A stretch of DNA of 64,000 nt from DATLNF01 sp963765815. Lineage in GTDB: Bacteria; Actinomycetota; Actinomycetes; BP-191. Location: NCBI GenBank assembly GCA_963765815.1, contig CAVXXT010000008.1, forward strand, positions 682,001-746,000. The letters run 5' to 3'. The position numbers and the translations under genes were made by a program. Shown piece after piece: positions 46,614 to 54,982 of the stretch. Every line of letters begins with the position of its first letter. The stretch's first letter is position 1. The notes under the pieces were generated by a model. The model did not search any database, was not told the origin of the DNA, and worked only from the letters and a program-made list of their open reading frames with translations.

Positions 46614-47441
46614 ATGCCCGCTGCGCGCGTCGCGTCGCTCGCCGAGCACCCGAACGCCGAGGAGATCGTCGGCGTGCTCGCCCGCATGGTTCAGCTCAGC
46701 GACGACCAGCTGTCCAGCCTCGCGCTCGGCTGGCACGACAACCCGCTCACCGCGGCCGCCCGGGCTCGGGCGCTCGAGCCGGACAGCCCGCTGGTGCTCG
46801 ACGTCCTCGGCGCCTTCGACTCCCTCGCCTACCTCTACGCCGACGACCTGCACGGCGAGGCGGACTACCTCAAGGTCCCGGCGCCGGTCGCCGCGCTCGC
46901 CCTCAAGGCAGTGCGCGACGCCATCGCGGCGGCGTACGCGAAGCCGGTGATCGAGAACGCGATGTACGACGCGCTGATCGCGCCGTGGCGCACACTCTTC
47001 TCGGCGGGAGAGGTGCTCACTCCGGACTTCGGGCCGCAGCACGCGAGCGTCCTCGACCTGCTCGCGTTGATGGCCTCGATGGCCTGCCGCTCGCACGACC
47101 CGGAGGCCGACCGTCGATGGTCCGAGGTGCTCTCGACCGGCACCCAGGTCGACCTCGACCGGCACGGCGAGGCGCTCGACCGCGCGTGGGACGCCGCGCT
47201 GCTCACCGAGCGCCGCCGGCTCTGGACCCTGGTCAGCCGCAGCGGGCAGGAGGCGTTCTACCGCCGCTGCTACGAGTGCGACCACCGCGGCAGCGAGGCC
47301 GACGGCGCCGTGCTCGCGCTCTGCCTCGGCGCGGTGGTCGGCGTGATGATGGGCGACGTCATCGATGACGAGACGAAGGCGCTCCTGCTCCAGCCGCTCG
47401 AGTCGCTCATCCCGCAGCAGCCCGAAGGCATCGGCCGCTAG
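46614..47441 (+). CDS. Hypothetical protein, all-helical
   Basis: A 275-residue protein from an ATG preceded by a strong GGGGGAGGGA ribosome-binding site. It looks all-helical (EEIVGVLARMVQLSDDQLSSLALGW, DVLGAFDSLAYLYADDL) and contains four Cys (SMACRSHDPE, RRCYECDHRG, LALCLG), of which CYEC is a CxxC pair that might hold a metal or a disulfide. No signal peptide is visible; one hydrophobic stretch (ALCLGAVVGVMMGDVI) lies near residue 240. I do not recognise the family. Both neighbours are unrelated, and no operon is obvious. Confidence 0.7.
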   Translation: MPAARVASLAEHPNAEEIVGVLARMVQLSDDQLSSLALGWHDNPLTAAARARALEPDSPLVLDVLGAFDSLAYLYADDLHGEADYLKVPAPVAALALKAVRDAIAAAYAKPVIENAMYDALIAPWRTLFSAGEVLTPDFGPQHASVLDLLALMASMACRSHDPEADRRWSEVLSTGTQVDLDRHGEALDRAWDAALLTERRRLWTLVSRSGQEAFYRRCYECDHRGSEADGAVLALCLGAVVGVMMGDVIDDETKALLLQPLESLIPQQPEGIGR

Positions 47442-47479
47442 GTCGCCGTACGGCGGCCACGATCCCCCGGCCACCGATC

Positions 47480-47531
47480 AAGATCCTGACGTTCGCAGCC
47501 TGTTCGAAAGCGTGCCGAGTTCCAGGATCTT
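47480..47531. repeat. Intergenic inverted repeat, GATC repeat family
   Basis: AAGATCCTG (47480-47488) is complementary to CAGGATCTT (47523-47531). The stem extends outward by CCACC/GGTGG with a four-base bulge on the left arm. It separates the convergent 46614 gene and the small membrane protein gene and probably acts as a terminator. Confidence 0.7.
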
Positions 47532-47546
47532 GGTGGCGACCCAGCG

Positions 47547-47786
47547 CTAGGTGTCCCCGCGGCAGACTCGCTGATCTGACAGTCGCCGACGCGCGCGGAG
47601 GAAGCACCCGGCGCTGAACAACGCGAGTGCGGGGAACCACAGGGTGCCGAGTAGGACGTCCCCGAAGTCCAGGTCGCCGGACGACAGCGTGACGACCAGG
47701 CTGGTCGCGGCGAACGCTGCGATGTGGGCACCTGCAAGCGTGAGCGCGGCGACGCGGCCTAGGCCGGCGGCTCGATCTCTCTCCAC
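47547..47786 (-). CDS. Small two-helix membrane protein
   Basis: A 79-residue protein with two hydrophobic helices (VAALTLAGAHIAAFAATSLVV near residues 12-32 and VLLGTLWFPALALFSAGCFLRA near 44-65) ending in a basic, Cys-containing tail (RARRRLSDQRVCRGDT). I do not recognise a family. It is placed between convergent and divergent neighbours with its own 41-base spacer to kynA. Composition suits a genuine short membrane protein, though without a clear ribosome-binding site. Confidence 0.5.
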   Translation of the reverse strand: MERDRAAGLGRVAALTLAGAHIAAFAATSLVVTLSSGDLDFGDVLLGTLWFPALALFSAGCFLRARRRLSDQRVCRGDT

Positions 47787-47814
47787 GCGGCGATCGTACC
47801 GACGGGCTGAACGT

Positions 47815-47820
47815 TAGGGT
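47815..47820 (+). promoter_or_regulatory. -10 box of a probable leaderless kynA transcript
   Basis: TAGGGT (TANNNT) ends seven bases before the ATG of the tryptophan dioxygenase gene, and no ribosome-binding site lies between. This is the arrangement expected for leaderless mRNA in actinobacteria. No matching -35 box is evident. Confidence 0.4.
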
Positions 47821-47827
47821 CACCGGC

Positions 47828-48622
47828 ATGACGCAGGAGCCCTCGGCGCAGTTCGGCGAGTCCGGCGGAAAGCTGTCGTACGCGTCGTACCTGCGCGTGC
47901 CGGAGCTGCTCGCGCAGCAGGTGACGCTCAGCGACCCGCCCGCCCACGACGAGCTGCTGTTCATCACCGTGCACCAGGTGTACGAGCTGTGGTTCAAGCA
48001 GCTGCTGCACGAGCTCACCGCGGCGCGGGACGCGATGCTGGCCGGCGAGGCCTACCTGCCGCGCCACGCGCTGAACCGCGTGCACGTCATCGAGCGGATC
48101 CTCATCGAGCAGGTCGCGGTGCTCGAGACGATGACGCCGCAGGACTTCCTCGCGTTCCGCTCACTGCTCGCGCCGGCGAGCGGGTTCCAGTCGGTGCAGT
48201 TCCGCGAGCTGGAGTTCCTCTCCGGCGCGCGCGACCCGGCGTACGTCGCCCGGCTCGCCCAGGCCTCGGACGACGAGCGAGCGCGCATGCAGCGTCGCCT
48301 CGACGAGCCGTCGCTGTGGGACGCCTTCGTCGGCCTGCTCGCTGCCCGCGGTCTGGCTGTCGGCTCGGAGGAGGACCGCCGCGCCTCGCTGCTGCTCGTC
48401 GCCCGGGACAGGGCGGCGTACGGCGAGCTGTGGGACCTCGCCGAGGCGCTGCTCAACCACGACGCGCTCGCCTCGCAGTGGCGCTCCCGGCACGTCGACA
48501 TGGTCGAGCGGCAGATCGGGACCAAGAGCGGCACCGGCGGGTCCAGCGGCGCGCCGTACCTGCGCAGCCGCCTCGCCGTCCGCTACTTCCCCGAGCTCTG
48601 GGACCTCCGCAGCTATCTCTAG
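47828..48622 (+). CDS. kynA: Tryptophan 2,3-dioxygenase
   Basis: Heme enzyme that opens the indole ring of tryptophan to N-formylkynurenine; 264 residues, the size of bacterial enzymes. Visible conserved stretches are LLFITVHQVYELWFKQLLHEL near 42-62 (with the substrate-side His), FRSLLAPASGFQSVQFRELEFL near 108-130, and GTKSGTGGSSGAPYLRS near 232, which lines the active site. The proximal heme His is likely in SRHVDMVERQIG near residue 220. No kynureninase or formamidase gene lies nearby, so it may feed kynurenine to another pathway. Confidence 0.95.
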   Translation: MTQEPSAQFGESGGKLSYASYLRVPELLAQQVTLSDPPAHDELLFITVHQVYELWFKQLLHELTAARDAMLAGEAYLPRHALNRVHVIERILIEQVAVLETMTPQDFLAFRSLLAPASGFQSVQFRELEFLSGARDPAYVARLAQASDDERARMQRRLDEPSLWDAFVGLLAARGLAVGSEEDRRASLLLVARDRAAYGELWDLAEALLNHDALASQWRSRHVDMVERQIGTKSGTGGSSGAPYLRSRLAVRYFPELWDLRSYL

Positions 48623-48635
48623 GCGATCACGCGAA

Positions 48636-48743
48636 GATCATGAGTGACTGGCGGGTCTCTTAGGCGACGTACTCGCTCGTCGATTGCCGTTCCACGATCA
48701 TGAGCGTCGCGAGGCGATAGAGCGCTGGTAGTCGCTCGTCGAT
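48636..48743. repeat. Imperfect tandem repeat of about 60 bases, GATC repeat family
   Basis: GATCATGAG occurs at 48636-48644 and again at 48696-48704. CTCGCTCGTCGAT at 48672-48684 recurs as GTCGCTCGTCGAT at 48731-48743, also about 59 bases apart. The two units are therefore diverged direct copies. They sit between the convergent kynA and glycerophosphodiesterase genes. TCCACGATCATGAGC in the second copy is the same as one arm of the element at 55589-55637. Confidence 0.65.
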
Positions 48744-48760
48744 CGCGGTACGACGGGCCC

Positions 48761-49408
48761 TCAGCGCGAGAGCAGCTCGCGGAGGATGTCGAGCTCGTCG
48801 CTGATCACGCCGGTCACTCCCTTGCCGACCACCTCGTCCAGCGCGGCGACGTCGTTGATCGGCCAGGTCATGACCACCGACACCGAGTCGTGCAGCTCGG
48901 CCACGAGCGGAGCGTCGAGCAGAGAGCGGTGGATCGACACGCCGTACGCCGACGCCGTGGTCACCGCGCGCCGCAGCAGCGCCAGCTCCGCGCGGTTGCG
49001 CGCCGAGAGCACCCGCCGCACCCACGGCACCGAGGCGAAGGACTCCACCGCCGGCCAAAAGCGACCGCACACGATGACCGGCCGCGACGGCGCCAGCTCG
49101 TGCAGCAGTGCCGCGACCTCCGACGCCACGCGGGGGGACCGCCCCTTGAGATCGAGCATGAACAGGGTCCCGTGGTCCGCCGCAGCGAGCAGCTCACGCA
49201 GCCCGAGCCGCGGCGCGGACGCCGGCACCAGCTCCCACTTGTCCCAGAGGAAGGGCAGCGGCCCCGCGGTCTTGAGGTGGCGCACCTCGAGCGCGCCGCG
49301 GTGGTGGTGGATGTCGCACTCGATGACGTCCGCACCGAGCGCGACAGCCGCGTGGAGGCCGGCGAGGGAATTGCCGGCGCGATGCGCGATGGCGAGCGGG
49401 CGGGTCAC
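48761..49408 (-). CDS. Glycerophosphodiester phosphodiesterase
   Basis: A 215-residue enzyme that cleaves glycerophosphodiesters to glycerol-3-phosphate and an alcohol. Its catalytic motif is AHRAGN at residue 9, followed by DVIECDIHHHRGALEVRH near 30-47 (the E-x-D metal pair and His). LFMLDLKGRSPRVASEVAALL follows near residue 95. The C-terminal part (VMTWPINDVAALDEVVGKGVTGVISDEL) is typical of the GDPD barrel. No signal peptide is evident. Its ATG overlaps the stop of the PAP2 gene (ATGA), forming a small phospholipid operon. Confidence 0.92.
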   Translation of the reverse strand: MTRPLAIAHRAGNSLAGLHAAVALGADVIECDIHHHRGALEVRHLKTAGPLPFLWDKWELVPASAPRLGLRELLAAADHGTLFMLDLKGRSPRVASEVAALLHELAPSRPVIVCGRFWPAVESFASVPWVRRVLSARNRAELALLRRAVTTASAYGVSIHRSLLDAPLVAELHDSVSVVMTWPINDVAALDEVVGKGVTGVISDELDILRELLSR

Positions 49409-50220
49409 CGCGCCGCGGGCACGCGGCCGAGGTCGGAGGATGACGATCGCTGATGCGGCACGGCGAAGACGCTAGCCGGTACGACGACCCGGCGGCCAAG
49501 CCCGGTTCGCCGGCGCTCCAGCGCGACCGCGACGCGCAGGCCGACGAGCGCGACGAACGCGCCGGCGACGACGTCGAGCAGGTAGTGGTTGGCCGTCACG
49601 ACGACGGCCAGCACCATGGCCATCGGCATGATGCGCGCGGCCCAGCGCAGCCAGGTCCCGCCGAGCACCGAGGCGACGGTCAGCCCGACGAGCAGGTCCC
49701 ACCCGACGTGCAGGCTCGGCATCGCGGCGTACTGGTTGACGAAGGCCGGCGGCTGCAGCACGCGGTAGGCGGCCGACTGCTCGGTCACGGTGTCGACCAG
49801 GCCGAGCCCGGCCAGCCGTGGGGGCGCGACCGGGTAGGTCACGAAGACGACGATGCCGATGAGCCCAGAGGCGATCATCGCGTTGCGCAGCCGCATGTAC
49901 GCCTCGCGGTGTCGTACCGCGAGCCACACCAGGGTCGCGATGATGACCGGCCAGTGGCCCCAGATGTAGACCCAGTTCGCGACGGTGCTCAGCGCGTGCG
50001 AGCCGACGACGAGGCTCTGCGCCGCAGCCTCGTGGTCCAGGCCGAGCCGGCGCTCGAGCGCGACGACGTCCTCGGCGTGCAGCCGCGCGATGTGCGGCGA
50101 GCTCTCGGTGACGCCGCGGACCCCGAAGTACGTCGTGATCCCGCCGGCGACGACGGCACCCTGAGTGGCGAGCCAGCGCCCACGGGGATGCGGTGTCCCG
50201 ATGAGCGCGATCGTGGCCAT
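49405..50220 (-). CDS. PAP2-family membrane phosphatase
   Basis: A 271-residue integral membrane protein. It has helices near 75-95, 110-130, 165-185 and 195-220, and the PAP2 active-site motifs PSLHVGWDLLVGL near residue 165 and NHYLLDVVAGAFVALVG near 208, each with a catalytic His. An N-terminal 60-residue segment precedes the core. The family dephosphorylates lipid phosphates or transfers inositol phosphate. The ATG was chosen because GGAGGACCA lies just before it. It is co-translated with the phosphodiesterase that follows. Confidence 0.9.
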   Translation of the reverse strand: MATIALIGTPHPRGRWLATQGAVVAGGITTYFGVRGVTESSPHIARLHAEDVVALERRLGLDHEAAAQSLVVGSHALSTVANWVYIWGHWPVIIATLVWLAVRHREAYMRLRNAMIASGLIGIVVFVTYPVAPPRLAGLGLVDTVTEQSAAYRVLQPPAFVNQYAAMPSLHVGWDLLVGLTVASVLGGTWLRWAARIMPMAMVLAVVVTANHYLLDVVAGAFVALVGLRVAVALERRRTGLGRRVVVPASVFAVPHQRSSSSDLGRVPAAR

Positions 50221-50323
50221 TGGTCCTCCGGCAGTCCTGACCACCATCGCGGTTGCCGACTGCTTCCGGCGACCGGCCGAATGGTCAGGAAATCCCGGAC
50301 ATTGAGCCCGCTAACGCCACGAT

Positions 50324-51202
50324 CTACGCGACGGCCGGCACACCATTTGCGTGGTTTCGCAGAGCCCGGCGCGCGAGCAGCAGGCTGCCGCCGCCGAGCG
50401 TGAGCGCCGGCACCCAGGCCATGGACGCCATCAGCGCGACCGCGCCCATCGCGGCCCGCCACGGCACGCCGAGGGTGACCAACGCCATGACGAGCGCGCC
50501 GTCGCGGGGGGAGGCGCCGTTCGGCCCCGGCACCGCGCCGGCGACCTGGCACGCGCCGAACGCGCCGAGCAGCGCGATCGGGGAGACCGTGTGACCGGTG
50601 GCCGCGACGGTGCCGTAGAGCATGAAGCCGATGGTGAGCTGGTACGCCGCCGACAGGACCACGCCGTGCGCCACGTGCTTCGGGTGCGGCAGCTGTCGCT
50701 TCGGCACCAGGTCGGGTCGCACCCGGCGTACGACGAGAGCCGCGGCGACGACCAGCACCGCGATGCCGAGCGCGGTGATCAGCATCCGGGTGGGCATCGT
50801 CGCGCCGGCGATCGCGACGAAGACCGACAGGCCGATCGCGCCGACCAGCCGGTCGATGCCGACCTCGGCCGCCGCGGACGGAGTGGCCATGCCGGTACGA
50901 CGCAGGCGGCGTACACGCCAGATGTCAGCGCCGACGTGACCCGGGGTGAGCAGGCCCATCAGCTCGGACTCGGCGTAGGCGCGCAGGTGCCAGCGGCGCG
51001 TCTGGCCGGCCTCGGACAGCGCGTGCCAGCGCAGCGGGCAGAGCAGGTACTTGCCGACGATCCACGGCAGCAGCCCGAAGACCGCGGGCCACGGCGACAC
51101 GTGCGGCATGCCGGGCAGGGTGATCGCGGGGATCGCCACGGCTACCAGGACAGCGACCACGCGGAGCCACTTCGAGTGAGTGAGCGTGGAGCGCAGACTC
51201 AC
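50324..51202 (-). CDS. Flippase-like (UPF0104/lysylphosphatidylglycerol synthase TM) membrane protein
   Basis: A 292-residue protein with about seven hydrophobic helices, starting LRVVAVLVAVAIPAITLPG. The conserved GLLTPGHVGADIWRVRRLRRTG near residue 85 matches the family TPG--G---R region, and GAFGACQVAGAVPGPNGASPRDGALV near 228 the second signature. Such proteins (for example AglD/MprF-like N-terminal units) flip or transfer lipids in membranes. The soluble synthase domain of MprF is absent. It belongs with the PAP2 and phosphodiesterase genes on the same strand (104 bases away) in a probable phospholipid cluster. Confidence 0.85.
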   Translation of the reverse strand: MSLRSTLTHSKWLRVVAVLVAVAIPAITLPGMPHVSPWPAVFGLLPWIVGKYLLCPLRWHALSEAGQTRRWHLRAYAESELMGLLTPGHVGADIWRVRRLRRTGMATPSAAAEVGIDRLVGAIGLSVFVAIAGATMPTRMLITALGIAVLVVAAALVVRRVRPDLVPKRQLPHPKHVAHGVVLSAAYQLTIGFMLYGTVAATGHTVSPIALLGAFGACQVAGAVPGPNGASPRDGALVMALVTLGVPWRAAMGAVALMASMAWVPALTLGGGSLLLARRALRNHANGVPAVA

Positions 51203-51338
51203 GAGTGGCCTCTCGACGTACCGGGTCAGGGGGGTCGTTCCCTTGTCGGCGTAGGGCCGAACCGGCTGTAGAGCCCGAACGGACCAGCGCGGTGCGGCTG
51301 TGGGGTTCCGTCCGGAATGTCCGGAGAAATCTTTCCTC

Positions 51339-51368
51339 TTGACGGCGTCAGGACGGCGTACCTACGGT
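51339..51368 (+). promoter_or_regulatory. Sigma70-type promoter
   Basis: TTGACG (51339-51344) and TACGGT (51363-51368) are separated by 18 bases, a near-consensus housekeeping promoter for the + strand serine hydrolase gene that begins 54 bases later. It is immediately followed by a palindrome (51371-51389). Confidence 0.65.
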
Positions 51369-51370
51369 GT

Positions 51371-51389
51371 AGACCTACATTGTAGGTCT
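51371..51389. promoter_or_regulatory. Palindromic operator, BlaI/MecI-like
   Basis: AGACCTACATTGTAGGTCT is a perfect palindrome with nine-base arms around one central T. Its core CTACATTGTAG contains the TACA...TGTA half-sites known for BlaI/MecI repressors of beta-lactamase genes. Its place over the expected transcription start, 33 bases before a beta-lactamase-fold gene, suits a repressor site. No blaI gene is in the window. Confidence 0.6.
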
Positions 51390-51421
51390 CGCCGAAGCAC
51401 AGCCGCTGGGAGGCGTCGCGC

Positions 51422-52810
51422 ATGAGCCGATCGGAACTGCAGGACACGCTCGACGAGCTGGTGGCCGAGCTCGAGGTCCCCGGCGTCGCCGCCGGTGTCG
51501 TCGTCGACGGCGAGGAGCACTACGCGTACGCCGGCGTGACCAGCGTCGAGAACCCGCTGCCCGTCGACGAGACGACGCTGTTCCAGTTCGGCTCGACCGG
51601 CAAGACCTACACCGCGACCGCGATCATGCGCCTCGCCGAGCAGGGCAAGGTCGACCTCGACGCGCCCGTGCGCGACTACGTCCCCGAGCTGAAGCTCAAG
51701 GACGAGTCGGTCGCCGAGAAGGTCACCGTCCTCCAGCTGCTCAACCACACCGCAGGCTGGCAGGGCGACCTGATCAAGGACACCGGCAACGGCGACGACG
51801 CGCTGGCGAGGTACCTCGACCTGATGGCCGACATCGAGCAGATCTCGCCGCTCGGCGCGACCGTCTCCTACAACAACGCGTCGCTCTCGCTCGCCGGCCG
51901 GCTGATCGAGCACGTCACCGGCACGACGTTCGAGCAGGCGATCGGCGACCTGCTGCTGCAGCCGCTCGGCCTCAACGACACGTGGTTCTTCCCGGGCGAC
52001 ATCATCAGCCGGCGCTTCGCCGTCGGCCACAAGAAGGGCGAGGACGGCGCGATCACGATCGCCCGGCCATGGGCCATGCCCCGGTCGGCCGCTCCGGCCG
52101 GCGGCATGAGCGCCAACGCGCGCGACCAGATCGCCTGGGCGAAGTTCCACCTCGGCGACGGCACCGCCGCCGACGGCACACGCGTCCTCAGCGAGGAGAG
52201 CGTGAAGCGGATGCAGCAGGGCACGGCCGACATGCGCGGCAGCGCGCTCGGCGACGAGGTCGGCATCTCCTGGCTGCTCGCCGAGGTGGGCGGCGTCAAG
52301 ACGGTCGGACACGGCGGCACCACCAACGGCCAGTACTCGGACTTCACGATGGTGCCCGAGCGCGGCTTCGGCGCGATCTGCATGAGCAACTGCGGGCCCA
52401 ACGGCTCGCAGCTCAACCACAAGCTGGTGAAGTGGGCGATGGAGCACTTCCTCGGCCTGCAGAACGTCGAGCCCGAGACGCTGCGGCTGTCCGACACCGA
52501 GCTCGCGGCGTACACCGGCCGCTACGAGAGCATCAGCGCGCTGATCGACGTGACGGCGTACGACGGTCGGCTCTCGGCCAAGATCGAGATCAAGCCGGAG
52601 ATGCTCGCCGCCCTCACCGAGGCCGGCGAGGAGGTGCCCGAGCAGCCGCCGATCATCCTCGGCCTGCTGGAGGGCGAGGGCGACCGCTACGTCGTCGACG
52701 AGGGCGACGCCAAGGGCATGAAGGGCTACTTCGCCCGCGGCGACGACGGTCAGGTCAACGGCGTGCACCTCGGCGGCCGCCTCGCGACCCGGGTGAGCGC
52801 AGGCTCGTAG
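51422..52810 (+). CDS. Beta-lactamase-fold serine hydrolase
   Basis: A 462-residue cytosolic-looking protein (no signal peptide). The class C/DD-peptidase-like core spans residues 1-345: SxxK as STGK in FQFGSTGKTYTATAI near residue 60, YxN as YNN near 149, and the third motif as HGGT near 298. LLNHTAGWQG near 107 is a usual feature. A C-terminal domain (about 360-460; SDTELAAYTGRYESISALIDVTAYDGRLSAKIEI) is the lipocalin-like DUF3471-type extension seen in many such esterases. Its promoter and BlaI-like operator imply induction by a cell wall or beta-lactam signal. Confidence 0.92.
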   Translation: MSRSELQDTLDELVAELEVPGVAAGVVVDGEEHYAYAGVTSVENPLPVDETTLFQFGSTGKTYTATAIMRLAEQGKVDLDAPVRDYVPELKLKDESVAEKVTVLQLLNHTAGWQGDLIKDTGNGDDALARYLDLMADIEQISPLGATVSYNNASLSLAGRLIEHVTGTTFEQAIGDLLLQPLGLNDTWFFPGDIISRRFAVGHKKGEDGAITIARPWAMPRSAAPAGGMSANARDQIAWAKFHLGDGTAADGTRVLSEESVKRMQQGTADMRGSALGDEVGISWLLAEVGGVKTVGHGGTTNGQYSDFTMVPERGFGAICMSNCGPNGSQLNHKLVKWAMEHFLGLQNVEPETLRLSDTELAAYTGRYESISALIDVTAYDGRLSAKIEIKPEMLAALTEAGEEVPEQPPIILGLLEGEGDRYVVDEGDAKGMKGYFARGDDGQVNGVHLGGRLATRVSAGS

Positions 52811-52834
52811 CCGTCCGAGGACACCCAGGAAGGC

Positions 52835-54184
52835 ATGGCGGCGCCGACGGCGAACAGATCCAGCATGGGGGAGTGGCGCCGTCGGCGCGTCGTCGCGTTG
52901 GGGGTCGTGGCGCTGGCCACGGCTCTCTGGCGCCAGCCCGGCGACGTCGCGACCGCCGGGCCGACCGACTTCGCCGCGCGCCTGGTGTCCTACGACGACC
53001 ACGGCTCGGTGGCCGAGTTCCCCGTCCTCGACCCGGCCGGCCGGCAGATCCGCACCGCGACCTGGCGTGTGGGCACCGCCGGCAGCAACTGCTGCGAGGT
53101 CTACGTCACCTCGACCGCCGGTGGGCGGCTCGCCGGGTTCGGCGGCACGTACCCGGTGTTCTCCGACGACCGCGGCGCGACTTGGACCGAGGTCCAGACG
53201 ACGGTGCCGCTCCTGAACGGCGAGGGCGCGATCGTCGCGGCGCCCGGCGGCGACATCGTCGGCATCGGCTGGGACGCCTACTCCGGCGACCACCTCCAGG
53301 GCTTCAAGTACGACGGCGAGACCGGCGAGTGGCGCTACGCCGAGACCGTGCTGCACCAGCCGTTCTTCGACCGGCCGTGGATCGCGGTGGTGAAGGGCCC
53401 GTTCAGCTATGCCGGCGGGACCGCGCCGTACGCCACGGTCGTCATGAGCAACTACCACTCGTCCTTCCTCGACGTCGTCTACATCAGCTACGACGGGCTC
53501 ACCTACACGACGCCGAGCGCCGAGCAGGTCGAGGCACTCGCCGGCGCGGACGACTCGCGGGATCTCGCCGACCCGGGCGACGCCGACCTCGACTACATCC
53601 AGCCGCACCATGACGCCGGCCTGACGACACTTGCCGGCAGCGGATTGCTCGACCCCGACGGATCGTTCAGCGCCCTGTGCCCGGTCACGGTGCTCGCCGA
53701 GGACGCCCGGTGGCACTGCTTCGCCGGCGATGTGGACCGGCTCAAGCCGCACACCGTCGTCGACTCGCGTGGCTGGCTGCACGACACCGAAGTCGTCGAC
53801 GGCGAGCTGCTCTACCGAACCTCGAGCGACGGCGGCCAGTCGTGGTCGGAGACGTATCTGCACGCGCCGACCGGCGGTGCCTTCGACGACTTCACCGTGG
53901 TCGACGTCAAGGTGCACGGCGGTCTGCGCCGGGCCGCGGTCGCCGCCCATGTCGGCAACGGCGAGACCCACCAGGACATGGTGATCGTCCTCGACGTCGC
54001 CGCGACGCCGACGCTGCGCGAGACCTACCTGGTCGGCCGCGGCGACGTCTCCTCGCTGGCCGGTGTCGACAAGGACGTGCGCTTCGACTTCGCCACGGTC
54101 GCGTTCCTGCCCGACGGCCGGCTCGCGACGTCCTTCCTCGACTCCAGCGCGCCGTACCCCCAGCTCGCCGTGCAGCAGCGATGA
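52835..54184 (+). CDS. Secreted sialidase-fold (Asp-box) protein
   Basis: A 449-residue protein beginning with a signal peptide (VVALGVVALATALWRQPGDVATAG). Asp-box motifs SDDRGATWTEV near residue 110 and SSDGGQSWSET near 331 mark a beta-propeller of the sialidase type. The remainder (YISYDGLTYTTPS, DSRGWLHDTEVV, LPDGRLATSF) is consistent with that fold. No obvious catalytic Arg triad could be confirmed, so it may bind or cleave a glycan or be a structural propeller. It starts 24 bases after the serine hydrolase gene and overlaps the methyltransferase start (ATGA). Confidence 0.72.
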   Translation: MAAPTANRSSMGEWRRRRVVALGVVALATALWRQPGDVATAGPTDFAARLVSYDDHGSVAEFPVLDPAGRQIRTATWRVGTAGSNCCEVYVTSTAGGRLAGFGGTYPVFSDDRGATWTEVQTTVPLLNGEGAIVAAPGGDIVGIGWDAYSGDHLQGFKYDGETGEWRYAETVLHQPFFDRPWIAVVKGPFSYAGGTAPYATVVMSNYHSSFLDVVYISYDGLTYTTPSAEQVEALAGADDSRDLADPGDADLDYIQPHHDAGLTTLAGSGLLDPDGSFSALCPVTVLAEDARWHCFAGDVDRLKPHTVVDSRGWLHDTEVVDGELLYRTSSDGGQSWSETYLHAPTGGAFDDFTVVDVKVHGGLRRAAVAAHVGNGETHQDMVIVLDVAATPTLRETYLVGRGDVSSLAGVDKDVRFDFATVAFLPDGRLATSFLDSSAPYPQLAVQQR

Positions 54185-54915
54185 CGAGCAGTGACCTGTG
54201 GGACGGGGCAACGGCACAGCGATACGACGAGACGTCGTCGGAGAAGTTCGCGCCCGAGGTGCTCGGCCCCACGGTCGACTTCCTCGCGCAGCTGGCCGAG
54301 GGCGGACCCGCGCTGGAGCTCGCGATCGGCACCGGGCGCGTCGCCGTGCCGCTGCGCGAGCGCGGCATCGCGGTCAGCGGCATCGAGCTGTCGGCGCCGA
54401 TGGTCGCCCAGCTGCGACGCAAGGCTGACGAGACGGCGATCCCGGTCGTGGTCGGTGACATGGCGACCACCCGCGTGCCGGGGGAGTTCGCGCTGGTCTA
54501 CCTGGTGTGGAACAGCATCGCCAACCTCCGCACCCAGTCCGAGCAGGTCGCCTGCTTCCGCAACGCTGCCGCGCATCTGGCGCCCGGCGGCCGGTTCGTC
54601 ATCGAGCTGTGGGTGCCGCCGCTGCGCCGCTTCCCGCCCGGGCAGGTCGCCGTCCCGTTCGACGTGAGCGACGGCCACGTCGGCTTCGACACCTACGACC
54701 TGGTGACGCAGCAGGGCACGTCGCATCACTACTGGCGCAACGCCGACGGCAGCGTGCGCTACGGCGCGAGCAACTTCCGCTACATCTGGCCGGCCGAGTG
54801 CGACCTGATGGCTCAGCTGGCCGGCCTCGAGCTCGAGCATCGTCACGCCGACTGGGACCGCAGCGAGTTCACGTCCGAGAGCGAGAGCCACGTCTCCGTC
54901 TGGCGCACGCCGTAG
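54181..54915 (+). CDS. Class I SAM-dependent methyltransferase
   Basis: A 244-residue cytosolic enzyme. The SAM-binding motif I is ALELAIGTGRVAVPL near residue 40, and the acidic end of strand beta-2 lies in VSGIELSAPMVAQLRRKA near 65. Motif III-like LAPGGRFVIELWVPP is near 138. The rest (QQGTSHHYWRNADGSVRYGASNFRYIWPAECD) looks like a substrate lid. The substrate is unknown. Its ATG overlaps the preceding stop (ATGA), tying it to the serine hydrolase / sialidase-fold genes. The DHFR-like gene follows 67 bases later. Confidence 0.9.
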   Translation: MTSSDLWDGATAQRYDETSSEKFAPEVLGPTVDFLAQLAEGGPALELAIGTGRVAVPLRERGIAVSGIELSAPMVAQLRRKADETAIPVVVGDMATTRVPGEFALVYLVWNSIANLRTQSEQVACFRNAAAHLAPGGRFVIELWVPPLRRFPPGQVAVPFDVSDGHVGFDTYDLVTQQGTSHHYWRNADGSVRYGASNFRYIWPAECDLMAQLAGLELEHRHADWDRSEFTSESESHVSVWRTP

Positions 54916-54982
54916 CGATGAGTTCTGGCCGTGGGGCGCGTCTGAGAGGGTGACGGCCACCTTCCAGACCCGGAGCGATGCC

